Source of the DNA: Promicromonospora soli
GTDB taxonomy: Bacteria > Actinomycetota > Actinomycetes > Actinomycetales > Cellulomonadaceae
Length of the DNA stretch: 64,000 nt
Direction of reading: 5' to 3'
Assembly (NCBI RefSeq): GCF_014653785.1
Contig: NZ_BNAS01000006.1
Location: 372,001 to 436,000 of the forward strand
The notes beneath the pieces are model-generated. The model was not told the origin of the DNA and searched no databases. It was given only the letters and a program-made list of their open reading frames with translations. The translations under genes and the position numbers were made by a program. Shown piece after piece: positions 1-14,068 of this stretch. Every line of letters begins with the position of its first letter. The stretch's first letter is position 1.

Positions 1-110
1 TGGGCCGCCTGATCGACCAGGGCGTGGACGGCCTGATCACGGACCGCGCCGACCTGCTCAAGGACGTCCTGGTCGAACGAGGGCTCTGGGACCAGGGCGG
101 CCCGCTCTAG
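1..110 (+). CDS. Glycerophosphodiester phosphodiesterase, C-terminal end (partial)
   Basis: The reading frame is open from the window edge to a TAG at 108-110 and gives about 35 residues. It contains the segment DGLITDRADLLKDVL, which matches the C-terminal signature of GDPD-type phosphodiesterases, where a Thr-Asp-Arg/Lys-Pro-like turn closes the TIM barrel. Members cleave glycerophosphodiesters to glycerol-3-phosphate and an alcohol. Only the tail is visible, so catalytic residues cannot be checked. The stop overlaps the stop of the convergent next gene by four bases. Confidence 0.6.
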   Translation, partial: GRLIDQGVDGLITDRADLLKDVLVERGLWDQGGPL

Positions 111-835
111 TCGCCGCCGCCCCCACCACCACCGCCACCGGAGTCGCCGCCAGACCAGCCGCCGCCACCGCCGTCGGAGCTGCCGCCAGCGCTGCCCGAG
201 CCGGACCAGCCGGAGTCACCGCCCCAGGAGCTGCCGCCCGTCCAGCCGTCGGCGCCCGACCACGCCGACGAGCTGTCGTGCGAGCTGCCCGAGGCGCGGG
301 AACCTGTGTTCGGCCGTTCCCCGAGGCGCGTGGTGAATGCCCACAGCGTCCCGCCGTTGGGGAGCAGGAGCCGCGCTGGGCCCTTCACGTCGGGCCCGGC
401 GAAGAGCTCGACGGTCACGGGACCCTGCCGCAGGATCCGGGTTGGAGCCTCTTTCGCGAACAACAGGTGGAGATACCGGTGCTCCCCGCCGTGCAGGACC
501 ACCACCGTGCGCATCGGCTGGCCTGACACCTTGCGCTGCTTGGCCACGGCGTGTCCGCGCAGCGTCAGGGACACCGCACCTCGTGCGGCCCTGTCCCAGG
601 CGCCGTGGTTGCGCGCCTGACGCCTGACCTCGACGAAGAACACGAGCAGTCCGACGCCGGCCATGATCCCGACAACCCCGAGGAACAGCGGTGGCGCCTC
701 GAAGCCGTCACCCCAGAAGAGCGACGGCACGACGAGCAGGCCAAGGAAGGCGAGGAAGACCAGCGGGTAGACCAAGCGACGGATGCCGCGTGCTCCCGCC
801 GTGCGTGCGGACGGGAACCCAGGATCCGAGGTCAT
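107..835 (-). CDS. Membrane protein with Gly/Ser-rich C-terminal tail
   Basis: This 242-residue protein has two hydrophobic segments at about residues 20-42 and 47-68. A soluble domain (about 70-175) containing a VVVLHGGEHRYLHLLF stretch follows. The last 60 or so residues are low complexity, almost only Gly, Ser, Trp and Asp, ending in a poly-Gly run. Glycine-rich tails of this kind are common on actinobacterial membrane proteins of unknown role. I recognise no catalytic motif and assign no function. The gene converges on the GDPD gene with a four-base overlap, and it is separated from aroB by about 40 bp. Confidence 0.6.
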   Translation of the reverse strand: MTSDPGFPSARTAGARGIRRLVYPLVFLAFLGLLVVPSLFWGDGFEAPPLFLGVVGIMAGVGLLVFFVEVRRQARNHGAWDRAARGAVSLTLRGHAVAKQRKVSGQPMRTVVVLHGGEHRYLHLLFAKEAPTRILRQGPVTVELFAGPDVKGPARLLLPNGGTLWAFTTRLGERPNTGSRASGSSHDSSSAWSGADGWTGGSSWGGDSGWSGSGSAGGSSDGGGGGWSGGDSGGGGGGGGGD

Positions 836-874
836 GAGCTGAGGCTAATGTCCGACTCACCCCGACCGCACGTA

Positions 875-3842
<2,968 letters not shown>

Positions 3843-3939
3843 GCTCGGATTGTTTCACGCGCGTGACAGGGACGGTGCACCGGTCCGGTGGGCGGCACAC
3901 CGACGGCAGCCGCCGTCCGGCATCGGCGTGTCGGGCGGG

Positions 3940-4863
3940 TCACCGAGGGGCGGCGAGGGCCGCCTGGAGCGCCTCGTCCATCGCCGCCAGCGGTGCTGGG
4001 CGACCGGTCATGAGCCGCACCTGCTCAGCGGCCTGGTGCAGCAGCATGCGCTCGCCGCCCACGGCTCCGGCCCCCAGGGTGGTCCACGCGGACTGCAGCG
4101 CAGTGGGCCGCGGATCGTAGACGACGTCGAGCAGCACGCCGCCGGGCTTCTCGCCGGTCCCGGTGAGCGGGCCGGCGAGCGGGTCCGTGAGCAGGGTCGC
4201 CCACATGTCCGCCGCAAGCTTCGGCATCGTGGAGACGACGGCGTCCGCGGCCGCCAGGGCCGACGTCGTCGCCTTGTCGTCGAACACCTCGAACGACGGG
4301 CTCACGCCCATCCGGGCCACTGCCTCGCGGAGCGGGCCGATGCGGTCCAGGGACCGCACGAACACCCGCGGCGAGGCGCAGCCGAGCTCGGCGAGCGCCG
4401 CGAGCGCTGACGCCGCGGTGGCTCCCCCGCCCAGGACCACGGCGTCCGAGACCCGGCGGGTGCCGAGCCCTTCGCGCAGCGCTGCCACGATGCCGTGCAC
4501 GTCGGTGTTCGTGCCGGTCATGGTGACCCCTCCGCGGCCCGCACCCCCGACCGCTGAGAACAGCACGGTGTTCACGGCGCCGACCGCCTCGGCGAGAGGC
4601 TCGACGTGGTCCAGCAGCGGGATGACCACCTGCTTGAGCGGCATCGTCAGGCTCAGGCCGGCCCAGTCGGGGCTGACGTCGCGCAGGAAGCCCGCCAGGG
4701 CGTCCTCGGTGACGTCGTGCACGCCGTACTCCCAGCCGTCCAGGCCGAGTGCCCGGTAGGCCGCGCCGTGCAGCACCGGGGACAGGGAGTGCGCGACGGG
4801 ATGACCCAGTACGGCGGCGCGGCGCTTCGGGGTATGGGCGGAACCTGCGGTGACAGTGCGCAT
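3940..4863 (-). CDS. aroE: Shikimate dehydrogenase AroE
   Basis: AroE reduces 3-dehydroshikimate to shikimate with NADPH. The 307-residue protein begins MRTVTAGSAHTPKRRAAVLG and carries the substrate-site motif HPVAHSLSPVLHGAAYRALG, the catalytic Lys in SLTMPLKQ, GTNTDVHG, and the nucleotide-binding VVLGGGATAASALAAL. The ATG at 4863 is preferred over a longer frame to 4986, because that frame would overlap the mltG end. The upstream mltG stop lies 2 bp away, so the genes are very likely cotranscribed. Confidence 0.95.
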   Translation of the reverse strand: MRTVTAGSAHTPKRRAAVLGHPVAHSLSPVLHGAAYRALGLDGWEYGVHDVTEDALAGFLRDVSPDWAGLSLTMPLKQVVIPLLDHVEPLAEAVGAVNTVLFSAVGGAGRGGVTMTGTNTDVHGIVAALREGLGTRRVSDAVVLGGGATAASALAALAELGCASPRVFVRSLDRIGPLREAVARMGVSPSFEVFDDKATTSALAAADAVVSTMPKLAADMWATLLTDPLAGPLTGTGEKPGGVLLDVVYDPRPTALQSAWTTLGAGAVGGERMLLHQAAEQVRLMTGRPAPLAAMDEALQAALAAPR

Positions 4864-4865
4864 GA

Positions 4866-6014
4866 TCAGTAGCCGTTCGCGTCTTCCCAGGCCCGGAGCT
4901 CGGCCACGAGCGTGTTGAACTCCTCCTCCGTGGTGGCGAACTTGGTCTCGCCTGTCTCCAGGTTCACCGCGCACCAGTACATCCACGGGCCGTCGGCCGG
5001 CTTCATCGCCGCCTGGATGGCGCTGCGGCCCGGGTTCGAGATGGCCGTGGGCGGCAGGCCCTTGTGGCGGCGCAGGTTGTACGGGTTGGATGCGTCGTCC
5101 AGCTCGGACTGGTACAGCGCCCCGCTGGTGCGGCCGACGCCGTAGAGGATCGCGGCGTCGATGCCGAGGTACCAGTCCTGCTCGATCCGGCTGTGGATCA
5201 CGCGGGACATCTTGGGCTGGTCCTCGGGGTTCTTGGCCTCACGCTCGATCAGGGACGCCATTGCGAGGATCTCCTCGCGCTGGTCGGAGGGGACGTCGAC
5301 CGCGTCCAGCACGCTGACGGTCTGGACGATCATCTGCTGCAGGACGTCCGCTGCGGGAGTCTCCTCCGGCTTCACGTCGTACGTGCTGGGGAACAGCCAG
5401 CCCTCCGGCTTGCCGCCCGCCTCGGGTGGGAGCATCTGCTTGACGTTCTTGAACGCCGCCCTGACGTCGGCCTTGGGCCAGCCCTGCTTGATCATCCGCT
5501 GCTCGATCTGCGTGGCGGTCAGGCCCTCCGGGATGGTCAGCCCGCCCCGGACGACCTTGTTCTCCGCCAGCAGGGCCACGGCCGACGCCGCGCTCATCTG
5601 CAGGTTCAGCGTGTGCGTGCCCGGCTGGATCGCGACAGCGTCCGGGTTGGCGTTGAACGCCCGGATGAACGCACCGGAGCTGGCGACCACGTCCTTGGCG
5701 ACGAGCTCCTCGGCGATCGTGTACCCGTTGGCGTTCTCGGGCACCTCGACGTCGACCGGCTCCCCGCCCGCACCCTCGTAGTCGGCGGCCGCCAGCGGCG
5801 TCGGGATGCCGAAGAGGTAGCCGTCGTTCTTCACCGTCCACGCGCCGAGACCGCCGACGACCACCAGGACCGCGACCACGGCGATGATCAGCGGGCGCCT
5901 GACGCCCCGGCTCCTCCGGCGGGAGTAGACGTCGCGATCCCCTCGTCGCCCGCGAACGCCGCTGGCGTGCCTCGGTGGCCCCTGATAAGTCACTTCGGGA
6001 AGGGCCTCGGTCAC
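4866..6014 (-). CDS. mltG: Endolytic transglycosylase MltG, copy 1
   Basis: MltG is a membrane-anchored lytic transglycosylase that cuts nascent peptidoglycan strands and ends their elongation. The predicted 382-residue protein has a short cytoplasmic Arg-rich N-terminus, one membrane segment (LIIAVVAVLVVVGGLGAW), a LysM-like region, and a YceG domain with the catalytic Glu in MASLIEREA, followed by DAAILYGVG and NPYNLRRHKGLPPTAISNPG. The GTG start at 6014 is chosen for its upstream GGAG at 6-nt spacing. A longer frame to 6128 passes through an 18-bp tandem repeat. It is followed 2 bp later by aroE. A second, divergent copy lies immediately upstream. Confidence 0.93.
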   Translation of the reverse strand: MTEALPEVTYQGPPRHASGVRGRRGDRDVYSRRRSRGVRRPLIIAVVAVLVVVGGLGAWTVKNDGYLFGIPTPLAAADYEGAGGEPVDVEVPENANGYTIAEELVAKDVVASSGAFIRAFNANPDAVAIQPGTHTLNLQMSAASAVALLAENKVVRGGLTIPEGLTATQIEQRMIKQGWPKADVRAAFKNVKQMLPPEAGGKPEGWLFPSTYDVKPEETPAADVLQQMIVQTVSVLDAVDVPSDQREEILAMASLIEREAKNPEDQPKMSRVIHSRIEQDWYLGIDAAILYGVGRTSGALYQSELDDASNPYNLRRHKGLPPTAISNPGRSAIQAAMKPADGPWMYWCAVNLETGETKFATTEEEFNTLVAELRAWEDANGY

Positions 6015-6029
6015 GCTCGCTCCATCCTC

Positions 6030-6065
6030 TGCACTGCCTGGATCTCTTGCACTGCCTGGATCTCT
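6030..6065. repeat. 18-bp perfect tandem duplication upstream of mltG copy 1
   Basis: The unit TGCACTGCCTGGATCTCT occurs twice head to tail (6030-6047 and 6048-6065), just upstream of the chosen mltG start. It lies in the 217-bp space between the two mltG genes and may affect the leader. No function is evident. Confidence 0.9.
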
Positions 6066-6231
6066 GGTCGACCCACGCGCCTGGACAACGGCCGGGCGCG
6101 CGTCATCGCGGCCGCAGGTCACGATCACATCACAGCCCGGGTGCCGCGAACGCTACCCCGATCGGTGCATTCCCGGCCAACTCCCGGGATTCAGCACGCA
6201 GAACCGCCAGGAGCCCGCCCTGCCTGCGATT

Positions 6232-7401
6232 TCACCCGTTGGCGGCCTGCCAGTCGCGCAGCTCCTGCACGTACGTCTGGTGCTCCGCGAAGTCGTCGGC
6301 GAACTTGGTCTCGCCCGTGTCGAGGTTGACCGTGACCCAGAACTTCCAGTCGCCCGGTGCGGGGTTCAGGACCGCGTCGATCGAGACCTCACCCGGGTTC
6401 GCGATGGGGCCTGGCGGCAGCCCCGTGTGCTCGTACGTGTTGTACCGGTTCTTCGGGTTCTCGGTATCCGCCCTGGTCAGCTCCGTGCCCGGCTTGCCGG
6501 CGCCGTAGGCGACCGCGGCATCGATCTCGAGGAACATGCCGTCCTCGAGCCGGTTGTCGATCGCTCGCGCGATCTTCGGCTTGTCCTCGGCGTGAAAGCC
6601 CTCGCGCTCCACGAGCGACGCCTTGGTCAGCACCGTCTGCCAGTCGGCGCCGGAGACGTTCCTCTCCTTGAGCACGCCGCTGGTGCGCTCGACCATCTGG
6701 GACAGCAGCCCGACGGCCGTGTCGTCCGGCGTCACCGTGTACGTGTCGGGGTACAGCCAGCCCTCGGCATTGCCGCCAGCCTGCTTGGGGAGCCCGATCT
6801 TGCCGGGGCGGTTCAGGGCCGCCTCGAAGTCCTTGGCGGGCAGGCCCGTGACCTGCACCGCACGCTCGACGATCTGGTCGACCGTGTAGCCCTCGGGGAT
6901 GGTGAGCTGCAGGTCCACGGTCGCGTTCTTCACGAGCAGCGCGACGGCGTCCCGCGCGGGCATCTCCTCCAGCATGGTGTGCGTGCCGGGACGGATCAGC
7001 ACCGAGTCCGGGTTCGCCTCGAACGCCTCGGTGAACGCCGACACGCTGGCGACCACGCCGGCCTCGTAGAGCGCCTCGCCCATGGCCGCCCCCGTGGCGC
7101 CCTCGGCGATCTCGACGTCGACCTGGTCGCCGCCGGGTCCCGGGTAGTCCTTGGACTCGAGCGGGGTCGTGAGCCCTGTCAGGGACTCGAGGTTGGACCA
7201 CACCGCGTAGCCCGCGCCGCCGACCAGGACGAGGGCGACGAGGAGCACGACGAGCGAGCGGCCGCGCTTGCCGCGCCGACGGCGGCGCTGTGCCCTCCGG
7301 ACCGATCTCGGCCCGGGGAACGCGGGATCTGCCTGGGGGCGCGGGGGCGCCGTGAAGAGGTCCGTCACCGGAGACTCACTGTCCTTCGCTGGGGAGTTCA
7401 T
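6232..7401 (-). CDS. mltG: Endolytic transglycosylase MltG, copy 2
   Basis: This 389-residue paralogue of the downstream gene has the same architecture: a Pro/Arg-rich cytoplasmic segment, one membrane helix (SLVVLLVALVLVGGAGYAVW), then the YceG domain. The catalytic Glu is present in KASLVEREG, followed by DAAVAYGAGKPG and NRYNTYEHTGLPPGPIANPG. Both copies look catalytically intact, but the sequences have diverged well beyond a recent duplication. The ATG at 7401 is 4 bp from the ruvX stop. In most actinobacteria one mltG sits between ruvX and aroE, so the doubling is unusual. Confidence 0.92.
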   Translation of the reverse strand: MNSPAKDSESPVTDLFTAPPRPQADPAFPGPRSVRRAQRRRRRGKRGRSLVVLLVALVLVGGAGYAVWSNLESLTGLTTPLESKDYPGPGGDQVDVEIAEGATGAAMGEALYEAGVVASVSAFTEAFEANPDSVLIRPGTHTMLEEMPARDAVALLVKNATVDLQLTIPEGYTVDQIVERAVQVTGLPAKDFEAALNRPGKIGLPKQAGGNAEGWLYPDTYTVTPDDTAVGLLSQMVERTSGVLKERNVSGADWQTVLTKASLVEREGFHAEDKPKIARAIDNRLEDGMFLEIDAAVAYGAGKPGTELTRADTENPKNRYNTYEHTGLPPGPIANPGEVSIDAVLNPAPGDWKFWVTVNLDTGETKFADDFAEHQTYVQELRDWQAANG

Positions 7402-7405
7402 CTGG

Positions 7406-8059
7406 TCATTCGTGCGTGTCGTGCACGGTTTCCACCTCGACGAGCTCGCCGGCGCGCTCCCCCTTCGCCCGCTCCGCGTCAAGTGCAGATTGCAGAATGA
7501 TAACGGCTGCGGCCTGATCGATCACGGACCTGTGCTTCTTGGTTTTTCTGCCGGCCGCGTGGAGCGCTTGATGAGCCGACACCGTGGTCATCCGCTCGTC
7601 CACGAGCCGGACCTCCGCGCGCTCCCCCGTGGCGGCGAGCGCGACCACGAGCCGGGCCGCGAACTCGCGGGCGTCGGCCGTGGCCGCGCCCTCCTTCCCG
7701 GACAGGTGCCGGGGCAGCCCGACGTAGACGACGGCGGCGAATCGCTCGGCCGCCTCGGCGACGATCCGGGCCACGTCGGCGGTAGTGCCCTGGGCACTCC
7801 TCCCGGCCTGGCTGCCTGTCTGTCTGCCGGTCTGGCTGCCGGTCTGGCTGCCGGTCTGCTTGCCCGTGCTACCGCCCTGCTTGCCCGGCGTTGCGAGCAC
7901 CCGCGGCACGGTCTCCACCGGGGTGGCGACCAGGCCGTCGGGGTCGCTCGCGGCCAGCCCGATCCGCGCCATGCCGACGTCGACCCCGAGCCGGGCTCCG
8001 CGAGGGAGCCCGGGCCGGGCGTCGTCAGGCGGTTGCTGCGCCTGTGGAAGGGCGGCCAT
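7406..8059 (-). CDS. ruvX: Holliday junction resolvase-like RuvX (YqgF) with a repeat insertion
   Basis: RuvX/YqgF is an RNase H-fold nuclease that is usually encoded between alaS and mltG, as here. The protein starts with the conserved RLGVDVGMARIGLAASD, and has YVGLPRHLSGKEG, VRLVDERMTTVSA and a final IDQAAAVIILQSAL with the catalytic Asp. It is 217 residues, longer than the usual 140-180. The extra length is a Gly/Ser/Thr/Gln tract (about residues 55-85) made of four-residue repeats such as TGSQ, encoded by a 12-bp DNA repeat. The ATG at 8059 is 13 bp from the alaS stop. The insertion lies between the first two conserved blocks and is probably a surface loop. Confidence 0.9.
   Translation of the reverse strand: MAALPQAQQPPDDARPGLPRGARLGVDVGMARIGLAASDPDGLVATPVETVPRVLATPGKQGGSTGKQTGSQTGSQTGRQTGSQAGRSAQGTTADVARIVAEAAERFAAVVYVGLPRHLSGKEGAATADAREFAARLVVALAATGERAEVRLVDERMTTVSAHQALHAAGRKTKKHRSVIDQAAAVIILQSALDAERAKGERAGELVEVETVHDTHE
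7808..7867. repeat. Five imperfect 12-bp tandem repeats inside ruvX
   Basis: Five head-to-tail copies of a unit close to CTGGCTGCCGGT run from 7808 to 7867. Copies 3 and 4 are identical and the others differ at two to four positions. On the coding strand they specify TGSQ, TGRQ and TGKQ units. Because the unit is a multiple of three, copy-number change would keep the ruvX frame. Confidence 0.9.
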
Positions 8060-8072
8060 CGAGGCTCCGGCT

Positions 8073-10775
<2,703 letters not shown>

Positions 10776-10954
10776 GAGGTCAGTGGTCCTTCTTCTCGGT
10801 CGTACGGGATTGGGGTGCGCGAGTCGCGCAAGTCGCCCTACGTGACTCCACGCCTATTCTGCCGCTGGTAGCGCGGCAGACGAAAACTGAATGATCCGCC
10901 TGGACGACAGGCCTGCCTGGACGACCGGTCTGCCCGGAAGGCGGAGCGGTCTCG

Positions 10955-11209
10955 CTACCGCTCGTGGCGCGGCAGCTCGCCGCGGAGGGAGGCCATGAGC
11001 TCGGCCTCTCGCTCGGCGCGGGCCGTGGAGAAGTCCGACCGGAACGTGTGCGCCACCTGGTTCAGGCGCGTCCCGGCGCCGTCCAGCGCGGCCGCGGCGC
11101 GCACGCTCACGGCCTCGGGCGTGTAGCGAGCGACGATCTGGCGGCCCTTGTGGATCACGACGACGGTGACGGCCACGCCCACGCCCACCCAGAACAGGCG
11201 GCGGATCAT
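10955..11209 (-). CDS. Small membrane-anchored protein downstream of DUF948 gene
   Basis: This 84-residue protein has one N-terminal membrane helix (RRLFWVGVGVAVTVVVIHKG) and a charged amphipathic C-terminal half. Its start overlaps the stop of the DUF948 gene (ATGA), so the two are translationally coupled. The pair between rpsD and alaS is a standard actinobacterial arrangement, in which the second gene is annotated only as a domain of unknown function. No function is assigned. Confidence 0.8.
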   Translation of the reverse strand: MIRRLFWVGVGVAVTVVVIHKGRQIVARYTPEAVSVRAAAALDGAGTRLNQVAHTFRSDFSTARAEREAELMASLRGELPRHER

Positions 11210-11628
11210 GCGCCGGCCCCGGACGTGGTCGGGTCGGTGTGCTTGCCGCCGCGGGCGCCGGCCCGGGCAAAGGCCTGGCGCACTCCGTAGGAGAAGGCCG
11301 CGACCTTGACGAGCGGGCCGCCCAGCGTCGCCGCGTACAGGCCCGTCAGCGCGGACACGTTCTCACTGACCGACGCCGCGGACGTGGTGATCGTGTCGAC
11401 CTTGACGAGCTGCGTGTTCGCGGAGGCGACGGTGCTCGCGGCCTCGTCGAGGATCGGCACCGAGTGCTCGGTGACGTCGCGGACGCTCGAACGCGCCTCG
11501 TCGAGGAGCTTTCCCAGCTTCCACAGGGGAACGGCGAGGAAGCCCACAAGGAGCACGAACGCGATCGCCGCGATCAGTCCCGCCACGTCTCCGAGGTCGC
11601 CGAGGGTCATACCCATCTCCTGAGTCAT
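11206..11628 (-). CDS. DUF948 membrane protein
   Basis: The 140-residue protein has one N-terminal membrane helix (about residues 15-37, AGLIAAIAFVLLVGFLAVPLW). A heptad-like alpha-helical region resembling methyl-accepting chemoreceptor coiled coils follows (LDEARSSVRDVTEHSVPILDEA). This is the DUF948 pattern, and the location between rpsD and alaS fits. A start six residues later (MGMTLGDLG) is equally possible. The function is unknown in the family, with an envelope structural role presumed. It overlaps the next gene by four bases. Confidence 0.85.
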   Translation of the reverse strand: MTQEMGMTLGDLGDVAGLIAAIAFVLLVGFLAVPLWKLGKLLDEARSSVRDVTEHSVPILDEAASTVASANTQLVKVDTITTSAASVSENVSALTGLYAATLGGPLVKVAAFSYGVRQAFARAGARGGKHTDPTTSGAGA

Positions 11629-11693
11629 CTCGAGTTTTTGCTTCGTCCGGCCTGTTCACCGGGCCGCCTCGTCACCCTATCCCGGTACACGAA

Positions 11694-11724
11694 CGCCCCG
11701 CCCGCGCATCGCGCGGACGGGGCG
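11694..11724 (-). terminator. Terminator-like hairpin after rpsD
   Basis: CGCCCCG at 11694-11700 pairs with CGGGGCG at 11718-11724, with further GC pairing inside. It lies 17 bp past the rpsD stop. There is no long U run, as is common for high-GC genomes. Confidence 0.55.
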
Positions 11725-11740
11725 AACTTGTACCGACGGA

Positions 11741-12367
11741 TCAGCGAGCGTAGAACTCGACGACCATCTGCACGTCGCAGGTCACGGGGACCTCGGCGCG
11801 CTTCGGCTTGCGGGTCATCGTGACGGTCAGCTTCTCGAGCTGGACGTCCAGGTAGCCCGGCAGGGTCGGCAGCACGTCGCGGTGCGCGCCGGCGGCGGCG
11901 ACCTGGAACGGCACCGTGGTCTGGCTCTTCGGCTTGACCTGGATGGTCTGGCCGGGCTTCACGCGGAACGACGGGCGGTCCACGATCTTGCCGTCGACCA
12001 GGATGTGGCGGTGCGTCACGTGCTGACGCGCCTGCAGGATGGTGCGGCCGAAACCGGCACGCAGCACCACGGCGTCGAGGCGGGTCTCGAGGTCCTCGAC
12101 CATGACCTCACCGGTCAGGCCGGCCTGCTTGCGGGCGTTCTCGTACACCTTGAGGAGCTGCTTCTCGCGGAGCATGTACTGGGCGCGCAGACGCTGCTTC
12201 TCGCGCAGACGCACCGCGTAGTCCGACTCGGTGCGGCGACGGGCGCGGCCGTGCTCGCCGGGCGGGTACGGGCGCTTCTCGAAGTGCTTGACGGCCTTGG
12301 GCGTGAGCGCGAGGCCCAGCTTGCGGCTAAGGCGCACCTGGCGGCGCGCACGGGTCACAGAAGTCAC
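11741..12367 (-). CDS. rpsD: 30S ribosomal protein S4
   Basis: S4 is a primary 16S rRNA-binding protein that nucleates 30S body assembly. The 208-residue protein has the typical [14 protein letters not shown] segment, the [19 protein letters not shown] helix, and an S4 RNA-binding domain ([20 protein letters not shown], then [21 protein letters not shown]). The N-terminus lacks the four zinc-binding cysteines, so this is the C-minus (zinc-independent) form. It is monocistronic here, outside the alpha operon, as is usual in Micrococcales. A structured leader precedes it. Confidence 0.97.
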   Translation of the reverse strand: MTSVTRARRQVRLSRKLGLALTPKAVKHFEKRPYPPGEHGRARRRTESDYAVRLREKQRLRAQYMLREKQLLKVYENARKQAGLTGEVMVEDLETRLDAVVLRAGFGRTILQARQHVTHRHILVDGKIVDRPSFRVKPGQTIQVKPKSQTTVPFQVAAAGAHRDVLPTLPGYLDVQLEKLTVTMTRKPKRAEVPVTCDVQMVVEFYAR

Positions 12368-12430
12368 TGTGTCTTCCTGTCCTGTAGTGAATGAAGGTCA
12401 CACCCGCGCACAGCTCTCCCGCGAAGGGGA

Positions 12431-12482
12431 ACCGCACCGGGTGCGGGACCAGCCGATGGAGCGAGGCGATCAGATCGCCTCG
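12431..12482 (-). promoter_or_regulatory. Hairpins in the rpsD leader
   Basis: Two inverted repeats lie in the leader: CCGCAC/GTGCGG around 12431-12445, and CGAGGCGA (12462-12469) with TCGCCTCG (12475-12482). S4 often represses its own translation through a structured leader, so this is a plausible but unproven autoregulatory site. Confidence 0.35.
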
Positions 12483-12567
12483 GTCACGGGGCCGAGGTCC
12501 CAGGGAGCTGCCATAGGCAACCTGACTATCTTAACGCACGTCAGCGCTCCGGCTCGCCGTGGGTCGC

Positions 12568-12615
12568 GTCACTGCTCGGGCCTGTCACTGCTCGGGTCCG
12601 TCATTGCTTGGGCTC
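12568..12615. repeat. Three imperfect 16-bp tandem repeats at the rarA 3' end
   Basis: Units starting GTCACTGCTCGGG at 12568 and 12584 and GTCATTGCTTGGG at 12600 are spaced exactly 16 bp apart. The third covers the rarA stop codon. This looks like slippage-generated duplication of the gene end. Confidence 0.75.
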
Positions 12616-14007
12616 TGCGCTGCCGAGGATCCCCCGGATGCGCTCCAGCCGCTCGGAGACCTGCCGCTCGTAACCGCGGTCGCTCGGGTCGTAGTACCGC
12701 GAGCCCGCCAGCACGTCCGGCAGGTACTGCTGTGGTGCGACGCCGTGCGGCCAGTCGTGTGCGTACCGGTACCCCTCGCCGTGGCCCATCTGCTTCGCGC
12801 CCGCGTAGTGCGCGTCGCGCAGGTGCGCCGGCACCGTGCCGATCCGCCCGGCCCGCACGTCCGCGAGCGCCGCGTCCACGCCGAGGTAGGCGGCGTTCGA
12901 CTTCGGGGCGGTGGCCAGGTGCACGACGGCCTCGGCCAGCACGATGCGACCCTCGGGCATGCCGATGAGCTGCACGGCCTGCGCGGCGGCGACGGCGGTC
13001 TGCAGGGCGGAGGGGTCGGCCATGCCGACGTCCTCGGCGGCGGAGATGACCAGGCGCCGGGCGATGAAGCGCGGGTCCTCGCCCGCGGCCACCATGCGGG
13101 CGAGGTAGTGCAGCGCGGCGTCGACGTCGGACCCGCGGATGGACTTGATGAACGCGGAGATGACGTCGTAGTGCTGGTCACCGTCGCGGTCGTAGCGGAC
13201 GGCGGCGACGTCGACTGCGCGCTCGACGTCGGCCAGGCCGATCCGCGGGACGGCGTCGCCCCCGCCGGCAGAGACCTCGTCCGAGAGCACGGCGCCGGCG
13301 GCGGCCTCGAGGATGGTGAGCGCCTTGCGGGCGTCTCCGCCGGCCAGGCGCAGGAGGTGTTCGGTCGCTTCGTCGTCGAGCTCGACCGATCCGCCGAGGC
13401 CGCGCTCGTCGCTCACGGCGCGCAGGACGAGCTCACGGACGTGCTCGGTCTCCAGCGGCCGGAGCGTGAGCAGCAGCGACCGGGACAGGAGCGGCGAGTT
13501 CACGGAGAAGCTGGGGTTCTCGGTGGTCGCGGCCACGAGGGTGACCCACCGGTTCTCGACGCTGGGCAGCAGCGCGTCCTGCTGCGACTTGGAGAAGCGG
13601 TGGACCTCGTCGACAAACAGCACGGTCTCGTCGCCGCCGGTGGCGAGCCGGCGCCGGGCGTCCTCGACCACCTGGCGTACGTCCTTGACGCCGGCGGTGA
13701 CGGCGCTCAGCTCCACGAAGCGGCGTCCGGACACGGTGGCCACGAGGTAGGCGAGGGTGGTCTTGCCGGTGCCGGGCGGCCCCCAGAGGATGACCGAGGA
13801 CGGCGCCGAGCGTGTGGAGCCCTGGCCGTCTGCTGGTTCTATGAGCCGCCGCAGCGGCGACCCGGGCTCCAGCAGGTGCTCCTGCCCGGCGATCTCGTCG
13901 ATCGAGGCCGGGCGCATGCGGACGGCGAGGGGCGACGACGCCCGCGCGGCGGGGGTACCCACCGCGTCTGTCGTCACCGAGCTGAAGAGATCGTCGAACA
14001 CCGCCAT
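12601..14007 (-). CDS. rarA: Replication-associated recombination protein A (RarA/MgsA)
   Basis: RarA is a clamp-loader-like AAA+ ATPase that acts at stalled forks and binds SSB. The 468-residue protein has a Walker [18 protein letters not shown], a Walker [11 protein letters not shown], sensor 1 [12 protein letters not shown], an arginine finger region in [10 protein letters not shown], and the RarA-specific C-terminal domain ([20 protein letters not shown], then [10 protein letters not shown]). The length is full. The 0.5-kb stretch to rpsD contains only the repeat and the leader hairpins. It is transcribed away from the AI-2E genes' 3' end with a 60-bp gap. Confidence 0.95.
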   Translation of the reverse strand: MAVFDDLFSSVTTDAVGTPAARASSPLAVRMRPASIDEIAGQEHLLEPGSPLRRLIEPADGQGSTRSAPSSVILWGPPGTGKTTLAYLVATVSGRRFVELSAVTAGVKDVRQVVEDARRRLATGGDETVLFVDEVHRFSKSQQDALLPSVENRWVTLVAATTENPSFSVNSPLLSRSLLLTLRPLETEHVRELVLRAVSDERGLGGSVELDDEATEHLLRLAGGDARKALTILEAAAGAVLSDEVSAGGGDAVPRIGLADVERAVDVAAVRYDRDGDQHYDVISAFIKSIRGSDVDAALHYLARMVAAGEDPRFIARRLVISAAEDVGMADPSALQTAVAAAQAVQLIGMPEGRIVLAEAVVHLATAPKSNAAYLGVDAALADVRAGRIGTVPAHLRDAHYAGAKQMGHGEGYRYAHDWPHGVAPQQYLPDVLAGSRYYDPSDRGYERQVSERLERIRGILGSAEPKQ

Positions 14008-14068
14008 CCCCCCAGCCTACGGACGCTCACCGACACTCCCGTGCAGAGAGAGGTCTCTACCTCGAGCG

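Noticed and set aside
10776-10954. Possible T-box or other aminoacyl-tRNA-responsive leader before alaS
   Set aside because: I could not find a T-box consensus or a specifier stem. A short direct repeat (CCTGGACGAC, twice) is all that is visible.
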